64,000 nucleotides of DNA, from the NCBI RefSeq assembly GCF_026738875.1, contig NZ_JAPQFJ010000014.1, forward strand, positions 62,001 to 126,000. Direction: 5' to 3'. Under the pieces are notes generated by a model. That model was given only the letters and a program-made list of their open reading frames with translations, made no database searches and had not been told where the DNA came from. Shown one piece after another: positions 1-8,568 of this stretch; the first letter of the stretch is position 1, and each line of letters begins with the position of its first letter. The position numbers and the translations under genes are program-made. Origin of the DNA: Clostridium brassicae (GTDB lineage Bacteria; Bacillota; Clostridia; Clostridiales; Clostridiaceae).

Positions 1-147
1 AAAGAGTTAAAGGTACAATTACATATAAAATAATAATATAGTATGGATGATGCTAAGAAATACATAAAAGTATTGAGTGTGTTATAAAATATACAAAATC
101 TTAAATTAATATTTTTAATATAATTGATATTTAAGGAGATGAAAAAC
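1..147. other. Left-edge stretch, no complete gene
   Basis: Frame 1 is open from base 1 to a TAA at 31-33 and could be the last ten codons of a gene lying mostly to the left. The same frame holds a 14-codon ORF at 43-87. Neither can be judged as coding. An AAGGAG at 133-138 is the ribosome binding site of the next gene. Confidence 0.3.
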
Positions 148-1035
148 ATGGATAAATTAAAAATTTTAAATAGAATTAAGGAATTGTATCTTAAGGATAC
201 AAATATAATAAAGTATTTAAAAATAATGGAAAATAATGACTATAATAGTATTGAGGACATTATGATAAGTTATGATTTGCAAGCGGGAACATATAGTGAT
301 TACTATAAAAAAAATCCAATATTAAAAAATAAATATTGTAATTATCTTGCTGATATAATTAATAAACTAGAAGAAGTTAATTCATTATTAGAAGTAGGTA
401 TTGGGGAAGCAACTACTTTAGGGCCTTTAATGCTAGCTTTAAATAAAAGACCTAAAAATTGCTATGGATTTGATGTATCTTGGTCAAGAATAAAATATGC
501 TAAGAGGTTTCTAAATGAATTAAACTTAAATGAAGTTGAGTTATTTACAGGAGATTTATTTTGTGCTCCATTTAAAGATAATTCTATAGATATAGTATAT
601 ACTTCTCACTCAGTAGAGCCTAATGGAGGAAAAGAGAGAGAAGCTTTGGAAGAATTATATCGTATAACAAATAAATATCTAATTTTATTAGAACCGGATT
701 ACGAATTAGCAGATGAGAAGTCACAGAAGAGAATGATTGAACATGGATATGTAACTAAACTATACTCCACAGCTATAGAGCTTGGTTATAAAGTAATTGA
801 ACATAGATTATTTGATATTTGTGCAAATCAACTAAATCCTACGGGATTAATAATAATTGAAAAAGAATCTAAACAACAGGTTGAAAATCCTATATGTTGT
901 CCTATTACAAAAACAAATATGATTAGAAAAAATAATGCTTATTATTCACCTGAAAGTCTTCTTGCTTATCCAATAATAGACGATATACCATGTTTATTAT
1001 CTCAAAATGCAATTATTGCAACAAAATTCTTATAA
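148..1035 (+). CDS. SAM-dependent methyltransferase with Trm112-like tail
   Basis: A 295-residue class I methyltransferase. The SAM-binding glycine motif LLEVGIGEATT lies near residue 82, and the later LFTGDLFCAPF and DIVYTSH segments fit the acidic loop and motif IV of the fold. The last 50 residues (CCPITKTNM, LAYPIIDDIPCLL) resemble a Trm112-type zinc-ribbon-like domain that has lost most of its cysteines. I chose the ATG at 148 because AAGGAG sits nine bases upstream; an earlier in-frame TTG at 124 has no such site. Lying next to flagellin genes it may methylate a flagellar sugar or flagellin. The substrate is an inference, and a metabolite methyltransferase is possible. Confidence 0.75.
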   Translation: MDKLKILNRIKELYLKDTNIIKYLKIMENNDYNSIEDIMISYDLQAGTYSDYYKKNPILKNKYCNYLADIINKLEEVNSLLEVGIGEATTLGPLMLALNKRPKNCYGFDVSWSRIKYAKRFLNELNLNEVELFTGDLFCAPFKDNSIDIVYTSHSVEPNGGKEREALEELYRITNKYLILLEPDYELADEKSQKRMIEHGYVTKLYSTAIELGYKVIEHRLFDICANQLNPTGLIIIEKESKQQVENPICCPITKTNMIRKNNAYYSPESLLAYPIIDDIPCLLSQNAIIATKFL

Positions 1036-1116
1036 TAATATCACTGGTGTGTTTTTTCAAAACTCATCTAATGGACGCCTAAAGATTGAAAAACATATAA
1101 AAGGTGGAGAAATAAT

Positions 1117-1644
1117 TTGAAAAAACTTTCAAACAAACAAAAAATGATTTTTGTACTTTCTTTAATTTTCTTTTGTACTTCTATAGCTGTTAAAATTAAA
1201 AATTTTAATAATAATATTCAAGCTATAAAAAAGAAAGATAGCATAGAAGAAAAAGGTAAACAAAATTTAAAAAACTCTTCATTAAATATTACACCAAAAA
1301 AATTAAAAAATCAGTTTGTATTAGATAATAATAAAGAAGTGCAAAATGGCATAGATATCAAGAATAGAGTATCAGAGCTTTTGGGTACTTTAGATAAAGC
1401 TATAAATTATTTAAAAAATAATATAGATAATAAAAATAAAAAAGAAGAAATTATAATTTTAATAGATGATTGTATAAATGCTTTAAATAGTATAGAAAAT
1501 GCTTTAGTGAAGGTTAAAACTAAAGATGATACTATTAATGCAAAGAAAGATATTAAAAAATTAAAAGAGGATTTTAAGGAACTTAAAAAAGTTTTTAAAG
1601 AGGGTAACTTAAAGAAATGTAAGGAGATTTTAGATAAAAGCTAA
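1117..1644 (+). CDS. Hypothetical membrane-anchored coiled-coil protein
   Basis: A 175-residue protein that I do not recognise. It starts at TTG behind AAGGTGGAG. Residues 9-26 form one hydrophobic segment, flanked by lysines, which should anchor it in the membrane or act as an uncleaved signal. The rest is very rich in Lys, Asn, Asp and Glu with heptad-like stretches near 80-175, so a helical, possibly coiled-coil, extracellular part is likely. There is no lipobox cysteine in the right context. It lies between the methyltransferase and a SigD-type promoter, so it probably belongs to the upstream transcript. No function can be assigned. Confidence 0.6.
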   Translation: MKKLSNKQKMIFVLSLIFFCTSIAVKIKNFNNNIQAIKKKDSIEEKGKQNLKNSSLNITPKKLKNQFVLDNNKEVQNGIDIKNRVSELLGTLDKAINYLKNNIDNKNKKEEIIILIDDCINALNSIENALVKVKTKDDTINAKKDIKKLKEDFKELKKVFKEGNLKKCKEILDKS

Positions 1645-1672
1645 TAAGAGATTCAATCCCCTAATATTTGGA

Positions 1673-1699
1673 TTAAGTTTTAAAGAAAATTTGCGATAA
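1673..1699 (+). promoter_or_regulatory. SigD-type (sigma-28) promoter for the soluble chemoreceptor
   Basis: TTAA at 1673-1676, 17 bases, then CGATAA at 1694-1699, preceded by TTG. The layout equals the Bacillus SigD consensus TAAA-N17-CGATAT counted the same way. It lies about 84 bases before the chemoreceptor start, and three other late motility units in the window have the same spacing. Confidence 0.7.
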
Positions 1700-1782
1700 G
1701 TATAGGAAGAGAAACTATTATTTCACAAACAAAGTAAAGTAATGTTTAAAGTTTAGTAATTTTTAGGGGAGTTGGATAAGTA

Positions 1783-2631
1783 ATGAGCGTAAACGAAGAT
1801 TTTAAGACAAATGAGGAAATATTGGCTGCATTTAAGCTTGTATTACCTTACATTAACAAAATTATACATGATGACATGGTAGTGGGATTAACAGACTTAG
1901 AAAAGTATATTGGATACCATAGAGCAAATGATTTTGAATTGGATTTACCAGAAGGAAAACCAATTGAGGGAATTGACACTATTAAAGAGTGTATTAAATA
2001 TAAAAAGGAAACTTTTGCTGATGTTCCACGTGAAGTATATGGTAGAGAAATTAAAACTATATTTACTCCTATATATGGAATAAATAATGAAGTTATAGGA
2101 ACTCTTAGTTCAGGCATAGACTTTAATAATAATAAAAGACTTATAGAATCTGTATCTGGGTTAGCTGAAGTTACAGAACAGGTAAATAAAAGTATAAGAC
2201 AAGTTGCAGAATCAGCAACCAATTTAGCAAATGCAGGTCAAAGTTCAATTGAAATGGTTGGAAAACTTAACGATAAAAAGAGTGATACAGCTGAAATTTT
2301 GCAATTTATCAGAAATATTTCAGCACAAACAAATTTACTTGGTTTGAATGCTGCTATAGAATCAGCTAGAGCTGGTGAATATGGACGAGGTTTTTCTGTA
2401 GTAGCTTCTGAAGTGAGAAAGTTGGCAGAACAATCTCAAGAATCAGTTAAAAACATAGAAAAAATACTTGAAGAAATGAATGGAAGTATAAATCATATTA
2501 GTAATAACGTAGGGAATATAGGTGCAATTAGTGAAGAACAGGCAGCAGTTACAGAAGAAGTTTTAGCAAATGTTGATCAAATAAATAATACAGTTGAAGA
2601 TTTGAAAAATTTTGTTCAAAGATATAAATAG
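1783..2631 (+). CDS. Soluble methyl-accepting chemotaxis protein
   Basis: A 282-residue chemoreceptor without membrane segments, so it should act in the cytoplasm. Residues 1-115 form a small sensor region of the kind seen in short clostridial soluble receptors. The rest is the helical signalling hairpin, whose conserved tip ([20 protein letters not shown], about residues 179-200) is the CheA/CheW contact site. A SigD-type promoter precedes it, which ties it to the late flagellar regulon. The ligand cannot be told. AGGGGAG upstream supports the ATG start. The helical arms are short compared with membrane receptors, as is usual for this kind of protein. Confidence 0.88.
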   Translation: MSVNEDFKTNEEILAAFKLVLPYINKIIHDDMVVGLTDLEKYIGYHRANDFELDLPEGKPIEGIDTIKECIKYKKETFADVPREVYGREIKTIFTPIYGINNEVIGTLSSGIDFNNNKRLIESVSGLAEVTEQVNKSIRQVAESATNLANAGQSSIEMVGKLNDKKSDTAEILQFIRNISAQTNLLGLNAAIESARAGEYGRGFSVVASEVRKLAEQSQESVKNIEKILEEMNGSINHISNNVGNIGAISEEQAAVTEEVLANVDQINNTVEDLKNFVQRYK

Positions 2632-2682
2632 AGTTTGATTGAAAATTAACAGCAGAGGTATGGCGTAAAATACATCTTTAAA

Positions 2683-2709
2683 TTAAGTTCTAAAAAAAAA
2701 TTACGATAA
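2683..2709 (+). promoter_or_regulatory. SigD-type promoter for the yjfB-like gene and flagellin
   Basis: TTAA at 2683-2686, 17 bases, then CGATAA at 2704-2709. The surrounding bases (TTAAGT, then ACGATAAT) closely resemble the promoter at 1673. It lies 61 bases before the next start codon, and transcription should continue through the flagellin to the terminator at 3781. Confidence 0.72.
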
Positions 2710-2769
2710 TAATTAAAGGATATATTTCACAGACAAGGAAGTCTAATATAAAAACAAGGAGATAATATT

Positions 2770-2946
2770 ATGGATATTGCAGGAATGTCTATGAATTTAA
2801 ACAATGCTAAAGTAATGCAGGCATCTCAATTAGCTGTTATGAAACTTGCTATGAACACAGGTAAAGATATTGCAGCTGAAATGACTGAAATGATGGAAAA
2901 ATCTTGTGACCCTAATTTGGGAAACCACATTGATACACAAGCTTAA
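2770..2946 (+). CDS. YjfB-like putative motility protein
   Basis: A short gene of 58 codons with AAGGAG upstream of its ATG. The product begins MDIAGMSMNLNNAKVMQ and continues with a helical, methionine-rich stretch (AVMKLAMNTGKDIAAEM). This layout matches the small YjfB family, which is described as a SigD-controlled putative motility protein in Bacillus. Here too a SigD-type promoter lies directly upstream and a flagellin follows after 14 bases, so both are probably one transcript. The molecular role of the family is not established. The start is unambiguous, as there is only one good ribosome binding site. Confidence 0.75.
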   Translation: MDIAGMSMNLNNAKVMQASQLAVMKLAMNTGKDIAAEMTEMMEKSCDPNLGNHIDTQA

Positions 2947-2960
2947 AAGGGGGGAATTGT

Positions 2961-3782
2961 ATGTTTGTTGCAAATAACATATCCCTTTTAAATTCTTTTG
3001 GCAAGCTAACTAAAAATAAGACAGCTAAAAATGAACTTACAGAAAAGATATCTTCCGGAAAAAGAATAAATAGAGCTGCTGATGATTCAGCAGGATTATC
3101 TATAAGCCAAAGCTTTAAAGCTCAAGTAAGAGGGATTGACATGGCAGAGAGAAATATCCAAGATGGTATTTCTATGATTCAAGTAGCAGACGGTGCTATG
3201 GAGGAGATAACAAAAACTCTTCACAGGATGAAGGAAGCTTCAGTACAAGCAGCTAATGGAACATTAACAGATGAAGATAGAGGAGCAATAGAAGAAGAAT
3301 TTAAAAATCTTAAAGAAAGCATAGATAAAATAGTAAATGATACAGAATTTAATGAAATAAAGCTTTTAAATGAAGATAAAACATTGAATTTACAAATAAG
3401 AGATAACCCGTATGCTAGCTATGATTTAACACTAACTGATAATTCTTGCATAGCTTTAGGAATAGATGATATTAATGTAAGTACTGTAGGTAGTTCCAAT
3501 GAAGCCAATGGAAAGATTGACGAAGCTTTAAATAGGATTACTAGTAATAGAACAGAGTTAGGGGGACATTTAAATAATCTCCAACATTCTTATAATGATG
3601 TATCTAATGCAAAAATTAATTTAACAGCCTCTCTTTCACAAGTGGAAGATGTAAATATGGCAACAGCTCTTATGCAATCTGTTAAAAATAATGTACTATT
3701 AAATTGTAATAAATCTATGTTAACTTCAGCAAAATTGAATAATGAAAATGTAAATACTGTACTTAACAAATGGATTTCATAG
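2961..3782 (+). CDS. fliC: Flagellin (first copy)
   Basis: A 273-residue filament protein. The N-terminal D0/D1 region has the family signature (KISSGKRINRAADDSAGLS, then RGIDMAERNIQDGISMIQVADGAM), and the C-terminal arm is recognisable (LSQVEDVNMATALMQSVKNN). Only about 60 residues separate the two arms, so the variable surface domain is nearly absent. The last 25 residues depart from the usual ending: NKSMLTSAKLNNENVNTVL replaces the common QANQQPQ-type tail, and there is an extra WIS end. It is secreted by the flagellar export system without a signal peptide. GGGGGGAA precedes the ATG. It may be a filament or a minor flagellin; the second copy is more canonical at its end. Confidence 0.9.
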   Translation: MFVANNISLLNSFGKLTKNKTAKNELTEKISSGKRINRAADDSAGLSISQSFKAQVRGIDMAERNIQDGISMIQVADGAMEEITKTLHRMKEASVQAANGTLTDEDRGAIEEEFKNLKESIDKIVNDTEFNEIKLLNEDKTLNLQIRDNPYASYDLTLTDNSCIALGIDDINVSTVGSSNEANGKIDEALNRITSNRTELGGHLNNLQHSYNDVSNAKINLTASLSQVEDVNMATALMQSVKNNVLLNCNKSMLTSAKLNNENVNTVLNKWIS

Positions 3783-3811
3783 AAGTGCCTTAGGGTACTT
3801 CTTGTTTTTAT
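3781..3811 (+). terminator. Rho-independent terminator after the first flagellin
   Basis: GAAGT...ACTTC stem with an internal CC..GG pair, followed by TTGTTTTTA. It sits directly at the flagellin stop codon. Confidence 0.75.
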
Positions 3812-3914
3812 ACTTATTTATTGTAAAACTCCACTTAGTTTATAATTTTAATATAGAGTAAGAATTTATTAAAAGTTAAGGGCTTCTAATTATTTTTATA
3901 ATATGAGAAAATAT

Positions 3915-3941
3915 TAAATATTCATAAAAAATATTCGATAA
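3915..3941 (+). promoter_or_regulatory. SigD-type promoter for the response regulator
   Basis: TAAA at 3915-3918, 17 bases, CGATAA at 3936-3941. It matches the -35 consensus better than the two upstream copies and has identical spacing. It lies 73 bases before the start codon. Confidence 0.7.
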
Positions 3942-4014
3942 TATAGTAAATATTTCTAATAAGGTTATGAATTTAATTTAAAGCTAAAAATTAAAGAGAT
4001 TGGGGAGATTTACT

Positions 4015-4797
4015 ATGTACACGATACTTCATATTGAACAAAGCGAATTTTTTTGTAATATTGTAGAGGATCAGGTGAGAAAAAAAGGTTATCAATACAT
4101 GTGCACTAATAACTTTAATGAAGCCTATAGTATACTAGAAAAATTTTATGTAGATTTGATAATAACTTCATTGTCTGCAAAAGATGGAAAGGTTGAAAAT
4201 TTTGTAACTAAGGTTAATAAAAACATAAATGATAAGATTCCAATTTTTGCATTAACAGGAGGTAATCTTAATAATAAAAAGAAAAAAATAATTGATCTAG
4301 GGGTTAGTGACTATATATTTAAAAGTGATTTAGCGAATGAAGTATCTGAGCGTATAGATGATGTTTTAGAAGAACAGGGAAATATGAAGTACCTTAAAGA
4401 GGTAGAAATGGCAATAATAGATGATAATTTTTTTGAAACTGCTATAGAAGAAAAACTTTTAAATAAATATGATATATATAACTTTGATTATTATCAGTCA
4501 GGAAAAGAACTTATAAAGAGCAAAAACAAATATGATGTATATCTTGTGGATATAATTCTTAAAGATGAGTTTGGAACAGATATTATAAGAGATATAAGAA
4601 GAAATAACAAAGATGCTGTAATTATAGCTGTAACCTCTCTTAATAATCCTAGGACTTTGGCTAGTGTTTTAAATGCAGGAGCAGATGACTATATACCTAA
4701 ACCTTTAGATGAAAATTTATTTATAGCTAAATTAAAGTCTAACATAAGACATTACAGTTACCATGGAGAAACTTTTGAAACATCACAGGGATATTAA
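4015..4797 (+). CDS. Tandem-receiver response regulator, first receiver degenerate
   Basis: A 260-residue protein of two receiver domains with no output domain. The first (about 1-120) lacks the phospho-acceptor: where the aspartate should be, the sequence reads DLIITSL, with Ser52 in its place, and the N-terminal acidic pair is only HIEQ. Its Thr (FALTGG) and Lys (YIFKSD) remain. The second (about 126-250) is complete: acidic pair IIDD, acceptor Asp179 in YLVDI, AVTS, and PKPLDE. Phosphorelay signals should therefore enter through the second domain only. The ATG at 4015 has GGGGAG seven bases upstream. Its own SigD-type promoter and its flagellin neighbours suggest a motility role, perhaps like a CheY modifier. 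Confidence 0.85.
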   Translation: MYTILHIEQSEFFCNIVEDQVRKKGYQYMCTNNFNEAYSILEKFYVDLIITSLSAKDGKVENFVTKVNKNINDKIPIFALTGGNLNNKKKKIIDLGVSDYIFKSDLANEVSERIDDVLEEQGNMKYLKEVEMAIIDDNFFETAIEEKLLNKYDIYNFDYYQSGKELIKSKNKYDVYLVDIILKDEFGTDIIRDIRRNNKDAVIIAVTSLNNPRTLASVLNAGADDYIPKPLDENLFIAKLKSNIRHYSYHGETFETSQGY

Positions 4798-4807
4798 CTT
4801 TGATTTT

Positions 4808-4839
4808 ACAAAGACATGCTTTTGCAAGTCTTTTTTTTA
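4808..4839 (+). terminator. Rho-independent terminator after the response regulator
   Basis: AAAGACATGC, loop TTTT, GCAAGTCTTT, then a run of T. Strong stem and U-tract 11 bases after the stop codon. Confidence 0.85.
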
Positions 4840-5136
4840 TGTCCATTTTGATGGGAATTATTTACATGCAGTATATATTTTTTAAAACAATATATTTATT
4901 AAATAATTAATAAATTTTGTAAATATAAAATACAGTTATTACAAATTACAGTTATTTTATAGAACTTCAAATATTTAGGAAATAACTTTTGATATACAAT
5001 AAAGGTTTGAAATTGAAACACGAAATATGTAGTATGGTAAAATTATTTTTTAAAAATTTCATTTAATTTAAAAACAATTTAAAAATAAAAGATATTTTTG
5101 GTATTTATAAAAATAAATACAGGAGGAACCTTAAAT
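4840..5136 (+). other. Intergenic stretch before the membrane chemoreceptor
   Basis: About 300 AT-rich bases without a gene. TTGAAA, 17 bases, TAGTAT at 5007-5035 is a plausible vegetative promoter. I see no CGATAA-type SigD element here, unlike for the neighbouring motility genes. AGGAGG at 5121-5126 serves the chemoreceptor start. Confidence 0.4.
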
Positions 5137-6834
5137 ATGAAATTAAAGAAAAATTTAAAAGTCACACAAGGAATTGTTATTTTAGGCATTATAGCTTTTT
5201 TGAGTACTTTTATTGTAGCGGGCGTAGGTTTTTATGGTATGAGCAAATTAACAAATAACACTAAAGCTATATATGAAGAAAAATTGAATAATATTAAAAT
5301 ATTTGGCTACATTAATGCTGAAATGGGAATGCTTAGAAATTCTCTTACTAAGGTTATAGATAGACCATATAACCAAGATGAAGTAAATATTGTATTAGAA
5401 AATGATAAAGCTATAAAAGAGAATTTACAACTCCTTGAAAAAGTTAAAAAGGATGCAAAAGGAGAGGAGTTTCTAAAAATTGCAAAGCAAAATTACAAAG
5501 AATATATGAAAGGCGCAGAGCAAATAATAGCTAAAAAGAAGAGTGGACAAGTAATTGAAACTAGCTTTGCTCAGCAGTATGGTAAAGCTGGAACAAATGT
5601 ATCAAAAAGCATATTAGATTCTATGGATTATAATAAACAGTTAGCAGAAGCGCTTTATAAAGAATCTACCGAACAATCTAATTCTATGAAAACTATATTT
5701 ATAGTTGTACTTATTTTGTCATCAGTAATAGTAGTTTGTATACTTTTAACAATATTTAAGATTATAAAGGATTCTATAAAAGATTTTACTAATATTCTTA
5801 AAGTTATATCTTCAGGAGATTTCACAGTAGGAATAGATACAACTGAAAATAATGAGTTTGGAATTATGAAAAAAGAACTTGCCTGTACTATAGAATCTAT
5901 ATCAGGAATACTTAAAAAAATAAAAAATGATATGGAAAAGATAAACGATAACGCTATATCCTTATCTTCTATATCAGAAGAAATGACAGCAACTACTCAA
6001 GAAGTAGCAAATTCTATAGAAGGTGTTGCTGATGGGTCTGTTTCTCAAGCAGGTGATCTTGTTCAAACAGCCCAACTAGCAAGTGACTTTGGAGAATCAA
6101 TAAATAACATTGTTATATCAATAAGTAATGTAGATTCAAATGCGAAAAATGTAAATGGATTAGCTAGTACAAGCAATTCTAATCTTTTAGAATTAATTAA
6201 TTCCTCTAGTGAAATGAGAGAAGCTTTTAAAGAAGTAAGCAGTAAAATATCTTCATTAGGAAGTAGTGTAAGACAGATAAACGAAATTACTAATATGATA
6301 AATAATATTGCAGATCAAACTAATTTACTTGCATTAAATGCAGCTATTGAAGCAGCAAGGGCAGGAGAAGCGGGGAAGGGATTTGCAGTAGTAGCAGAAG
6401 AAATAAGAAAATTGGCAGAACAAAGTAAAAATTCTCTTGGAGAAATAAATAATCATATTAATGTAATTTCTAATGAAACAGAGGAAGTTATAAATAATAC
6501 AGAAAAAGTTAATCTAGAGTTTACAAAACAAACGGAAGTAATAAATAATTCCATTGATTCTTTCAAAAATATTATAGAAGAAATAGAAAATATATTACCT
6601 TTAATAGAAAGTGTAAATTCAGAAGTAAACAAAATAAACTCTGAGAAAAATGATATTATAAGTAAGGTAGAAAGCGCTTCAGCGGTAGCAGAAGAAAATT
6701 CAGCTTCTTCAGAAGAAATTTCAGCTTCTGCTCATGAAATGAATGCATCATCAGAAGAAGTAGCTTCTAGTTCAGAAACATTATCAATAGTGGCAGCAGC
6801 AACTTTAGAAAAAATAAATAAATTTAAACTATAA
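5137..6834 (+). CDS. Membrane methyl-accepting chemotaxis protein
   Basis: A 565-residue chemoreceptor with the classic layout. Membrane segment one is near residues 11-36, followed by an extracellular helical sensor of about 150 residues that looks like a four-helix bundle. Segment two is near 186-210, followed by a HAMP linker to about 265 and then the cytoplasmic signalling hairpin. The hairpin tip ([20 protein letters not shown]) near residues 391-410 is fully conserved. Glu/Gln-rich methylation helices (for example [13 protein letters not shown]) flank it. I set the start at ATG 5137, which has AGGAGG in good position; an earlier in-frame start lacks one. The ligand is unknown. It stands alone between two terminators. 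Confidence 0.92.
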   Translation: MKLKKNLKVTQGIVILGIIAFLSTFIVAGVGFYGMSKLTNNTKAIYEEKLNNIKIFGYINAEMGMLRNSLTKVIDRPYNQDEVNIVLENDKAIKENLQLLEKVKKDAKGEEFLKIAKQNYKEYMKGAEQIIAKKKSGQVIETSFAQQYGKAGTNVSKSILDSMDYNKQLAEALYKESTEQSNSMKTIFIVVLILSSVIVVCILLTIFKIIKDSIKDFTNILKVISSGDFTVGIDTTENNEFGIMKKELACTIESISGILKKIKNDMEKINDNAISLSSISEEMTATTQEVANSIEGVADGSVSQAGDLVQTAQLASDFGESINNIVISISNVDSNAKNVNGLASTSNSNLLELINSSSEMREAFKEVSSKISSLGSSVRQINEITNMINNIADQTNLLALNAAIEAARAGEAGKGFAVVAEEIRKLAEQSKNSLGEINNHINVISNETEEVINNTEKVNLEFTKQTEVINNSIDSFKNIIEEIENILPLIESVNSEVNKINSEKNDIISKVESASAVAEENSASSEEISASAHEMNASSEEVASSSETLSIVAAATLEKINKFKL

Positions 6835-6843
6835 GTAAAATGA

Positions 6844-6890
6844 AAAAACAACTCTTGTGGATTTATATATCATACAAGAGTTGTTTTTTA
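6844..6890 (+). terminator. Rho-independent terminator after the chemoreceptor
   Basis: ACAACTCTTGT pairs with ACAAGAGTTGT around a 14-base loop, followed by TTTTTT. A perfect 11-bp stem, right after the stop codon. Confidence 0.88.
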
Positions 6891-6912
6891 TAAATGAATA
6901 GAAAAAATGTTT

Positions 6913-6939
6913 TAAAGAAATAAAATTAATAAACGATAA
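6913..6939 (+). promoter_or_regulatory. SigD-type promoter for the second flagellin
   Basis: TAAA at 6913-6916, 17 bases, CGATAA at 6934-6939. It is the closest of the four to the consensus. The 117-base leader that follows is unusually long and contains an ACTTACATT...AATGTAAGT inverted repeat near 6989-7011, a hairpin that could stabilise the mRNA. Confidence 0.75.
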
Positions 6940-6988
6940 ATTTAATAATGTCTATTTAAGTAGATATGTCTAGGGAGGTATAAGAAAT

Positions 6989-7011
6989 TACTTACATTGT
7001 ATAATGTAAGT
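6989..7011 (+). repeat. Hairpin in the flagellin 5' leader
   Basis: TTACTTACATT, then GTATAATGTAAGTAA: a perfect 11-bp inverted repeat with a four-base loop, lying between the SigD-type promoter and the flagellin ribosome binding site. A 5' stabilising hairpin is plausible, since flagellin mRNAs are often long-lived. The function is inferred. Confidence 0.55.
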
Positions 7012-7055
7012 AATGGCTATTTTAATAAAAATTTTTATTTATTGGAGTTGATAAA

Positions 7056-7910
7056 ATGAGATTAAATCATAACCTAGCATCACTTAATATATATAGAGAA
7101 CATGAAAGAGTACTTCAAAGACAAAGTGGTGTTTTAGAAAGGATTTCTTCAGGAACTAAGATAAATAGTGCAAAAGACAATCCTGTTAAGTTGGCTGATA
7201 GTGAAAGAATGAGAATTCAAATAAGAGGTCTACAAATGGCTGAAAGGAATGCTCAAGATGGCATAAGTATGCTTCAAACAGCAGAGGGTGGTTTAGATGG
7301 GATGACTTCTATGCTTCAAAGAATAAGAGAACTTACTTTGCAAGCAGGAAGTGGTGCAAATAATACTCAAGATAAAGAAACAATACAACAAGAGATTAAT
7401 CAACTTATTGAAGGAATTGAAGATATATCTAAAAATACAGAATTCAATAGTATTCATTTACTAAATGGTAATGCAGATGATAAAAGTCTTTTTATGCCTA
7501 TAGGTGCTAATGTTGGAGAAAAAGTAGATATACCCATGTTTGATTTATCTTGTGAAAAAATAGGAAATGGCAGTAAAACACTTAAGGATTTAAATACTTC
7601 TGGATTAAACAATTTAGGCGTAGACGAATCTTTGTCAATAATTGATGGAGCGCTAGATAGTGTTTTAAGTGCTAGAAGTAAATATGGTGCTATTTGTAAT
7701 AGATTTGAAAGTAGTCATGATAAAATAAGTGAGATATATACTTGTATGCAAGGTGCTGAAAGTAAAATAAGAGATTCTGATATAGCAGAAGAAATGATGA
7801 ACTTTGCTAGAGATAATATTTTAATAGAATCGGGAAATGCTATGATGGCTCAATCAAACAAGTTCCCTCAGGATGCATTAAAAGTATTGGAAAATGTGAG
7901 AACTAGGTAA
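7056..7910 (+). CDS. fliC: Flagellin (second copy)
   Basis: A 284-residue filament protein with intact terminal domains. The N-terminus reads MRLNHNLASLNIYREHERV and then LERISSGTKINSAKDNPVKL. The C-terminus (RDSDIAEEMMNFARDNILIE, then AMMAQSNKFPQDALKVL) is close to the family norm, and closer than that of the copy at 2961. The segment between the arms is short, so the filament surface would be smooth. The N-terminal start, MRLNHN, is the typical clostridial form. It has its own SigD-type promoter and terminator, so it is expressed independently of the upstream copy. It should be the substrate of the export machinery encoded downstream. Confidence 0.93.
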   Translation: MRLNHNLASLNIYREHERVLQRQSGVLERISSGTKINSAKDNPVKLADSERMRIQIRGLQMAERNAQDGISMLQTAEGGLDGMTSMLQRIRELTLQAGSGANNTQDKETIQQEINQLIEGIEDISKNTEFNSIHLLNGNADDKSLFMPIGANVGEKVDIPMFDLSCEKIGNGSKTLKDLNTSGLNNLGVDESLSIIDGALDSVLSARSKYGAICNRFESSHDKISEIYTCMQGAESKIRDSDIAEEMMNFARDNILIESGNAMMAQSNKFPQDALKVLENVRTR

Positions 7911-7931
7911 TTTATATACCTAGTTCTTTTA
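7901..7931 (+). terminator. Terminator overlapping the flagellin stop codon
   Basis: AACTAGGTA pairs with TACCTAGTT, followed by CTTTTAT. The 5' arm contains the last codons and stop of the flagellin gene. The U-tract is short. Confidence 0.65.
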
Positions 7932-8012
7932 TGGAATAAATAGACTTTTTAATGGCTTTTTAAAATCTATAATAATAATTATAAATAAAATAAAAAAAAT
8001 ATTAAATTAAAC

Positions 8013-8041
8013 TTGAATTATTTTAGATAATAATGTAAAAT
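8013..8041 (+). promoter_or_regulatory. Candidate vegetative promoter, leader of the flagellar operon
   Basis: TTGAAT, 17 bases, TAAAAT. Good match to SigA elements with optimal spacing. It would start a transcript about 250 bases before the strong hairpin at 8236. Confidence 0.45.
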
Positions 8042-8235
8042 TTAAATGGATAAAGAGTTTATTTCCATATTGAAGGAAGTTGATATGATTGATAGAGAAT
8101 AAGATTTTATTTAGCTAGAGATATATCAATTTTATATATGGTTCTTATAAATATTATTAATTAAAAAATAAAATAGATATTTACTATTACTAGTATGTAC
8201 ATAAAGAGAGTATGGTTATATTTAGCTATATGTAA

Positions 8236-8302
8236 GCTAGCATGGTTAGTTTAAGTTACTTTGAAAGTAACTTGTCTGATTGTGCTGGCTTTTATTTTTT
8301 GA
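8236..8302 (+). terminator. Long hairpin with U-tract, terminator or attenuator
   Basis: A 14-bp outer stem (GCTAGCATGGTTAG with CTGATTGTGCTGGC, several G-U pairs) encloses a perfect 9-bp inner stem (AAGTTACTT with AAGTAACTT). TTTTATTTTTT follows. G-U pairs are on one side only, so it is designed for the + strand transcript. It lies nearly 400 bases before flgB and after no gene, so it ends either a small RNA or a regulated leader. Confidence 0.65.
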
Positions 8303-8568
8303 TGTGATATTTTGCAATAATATATATTAATTTGAAAATTAGTATAAATAATCTCAAAGATTTTATAAAATGAGTAAAAATCTGCTTAGTTTAATGAGAA
8401 ATTTAATTTAATATAAAATTTGTATTAAAACTATTTAAAAAAATGAGAAAATATTATATAATAAAAATATGATTATTTTGAAAAAACTACTATTTGTCAT
8501 ATTACATTTATAAGAACTCCAGATATAAGAAGAAATGTGTTAAATTTTATTGAAAAATATATTAATTT

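Noticed and set aside
8092-8101. Five-codon leader peptide (ATGATTGATAGAGAATAA) starting near 8085
   Set aside because: Far too short to distinguish from chance in AT-rich sequence, although AAGGAAG lies upstream.
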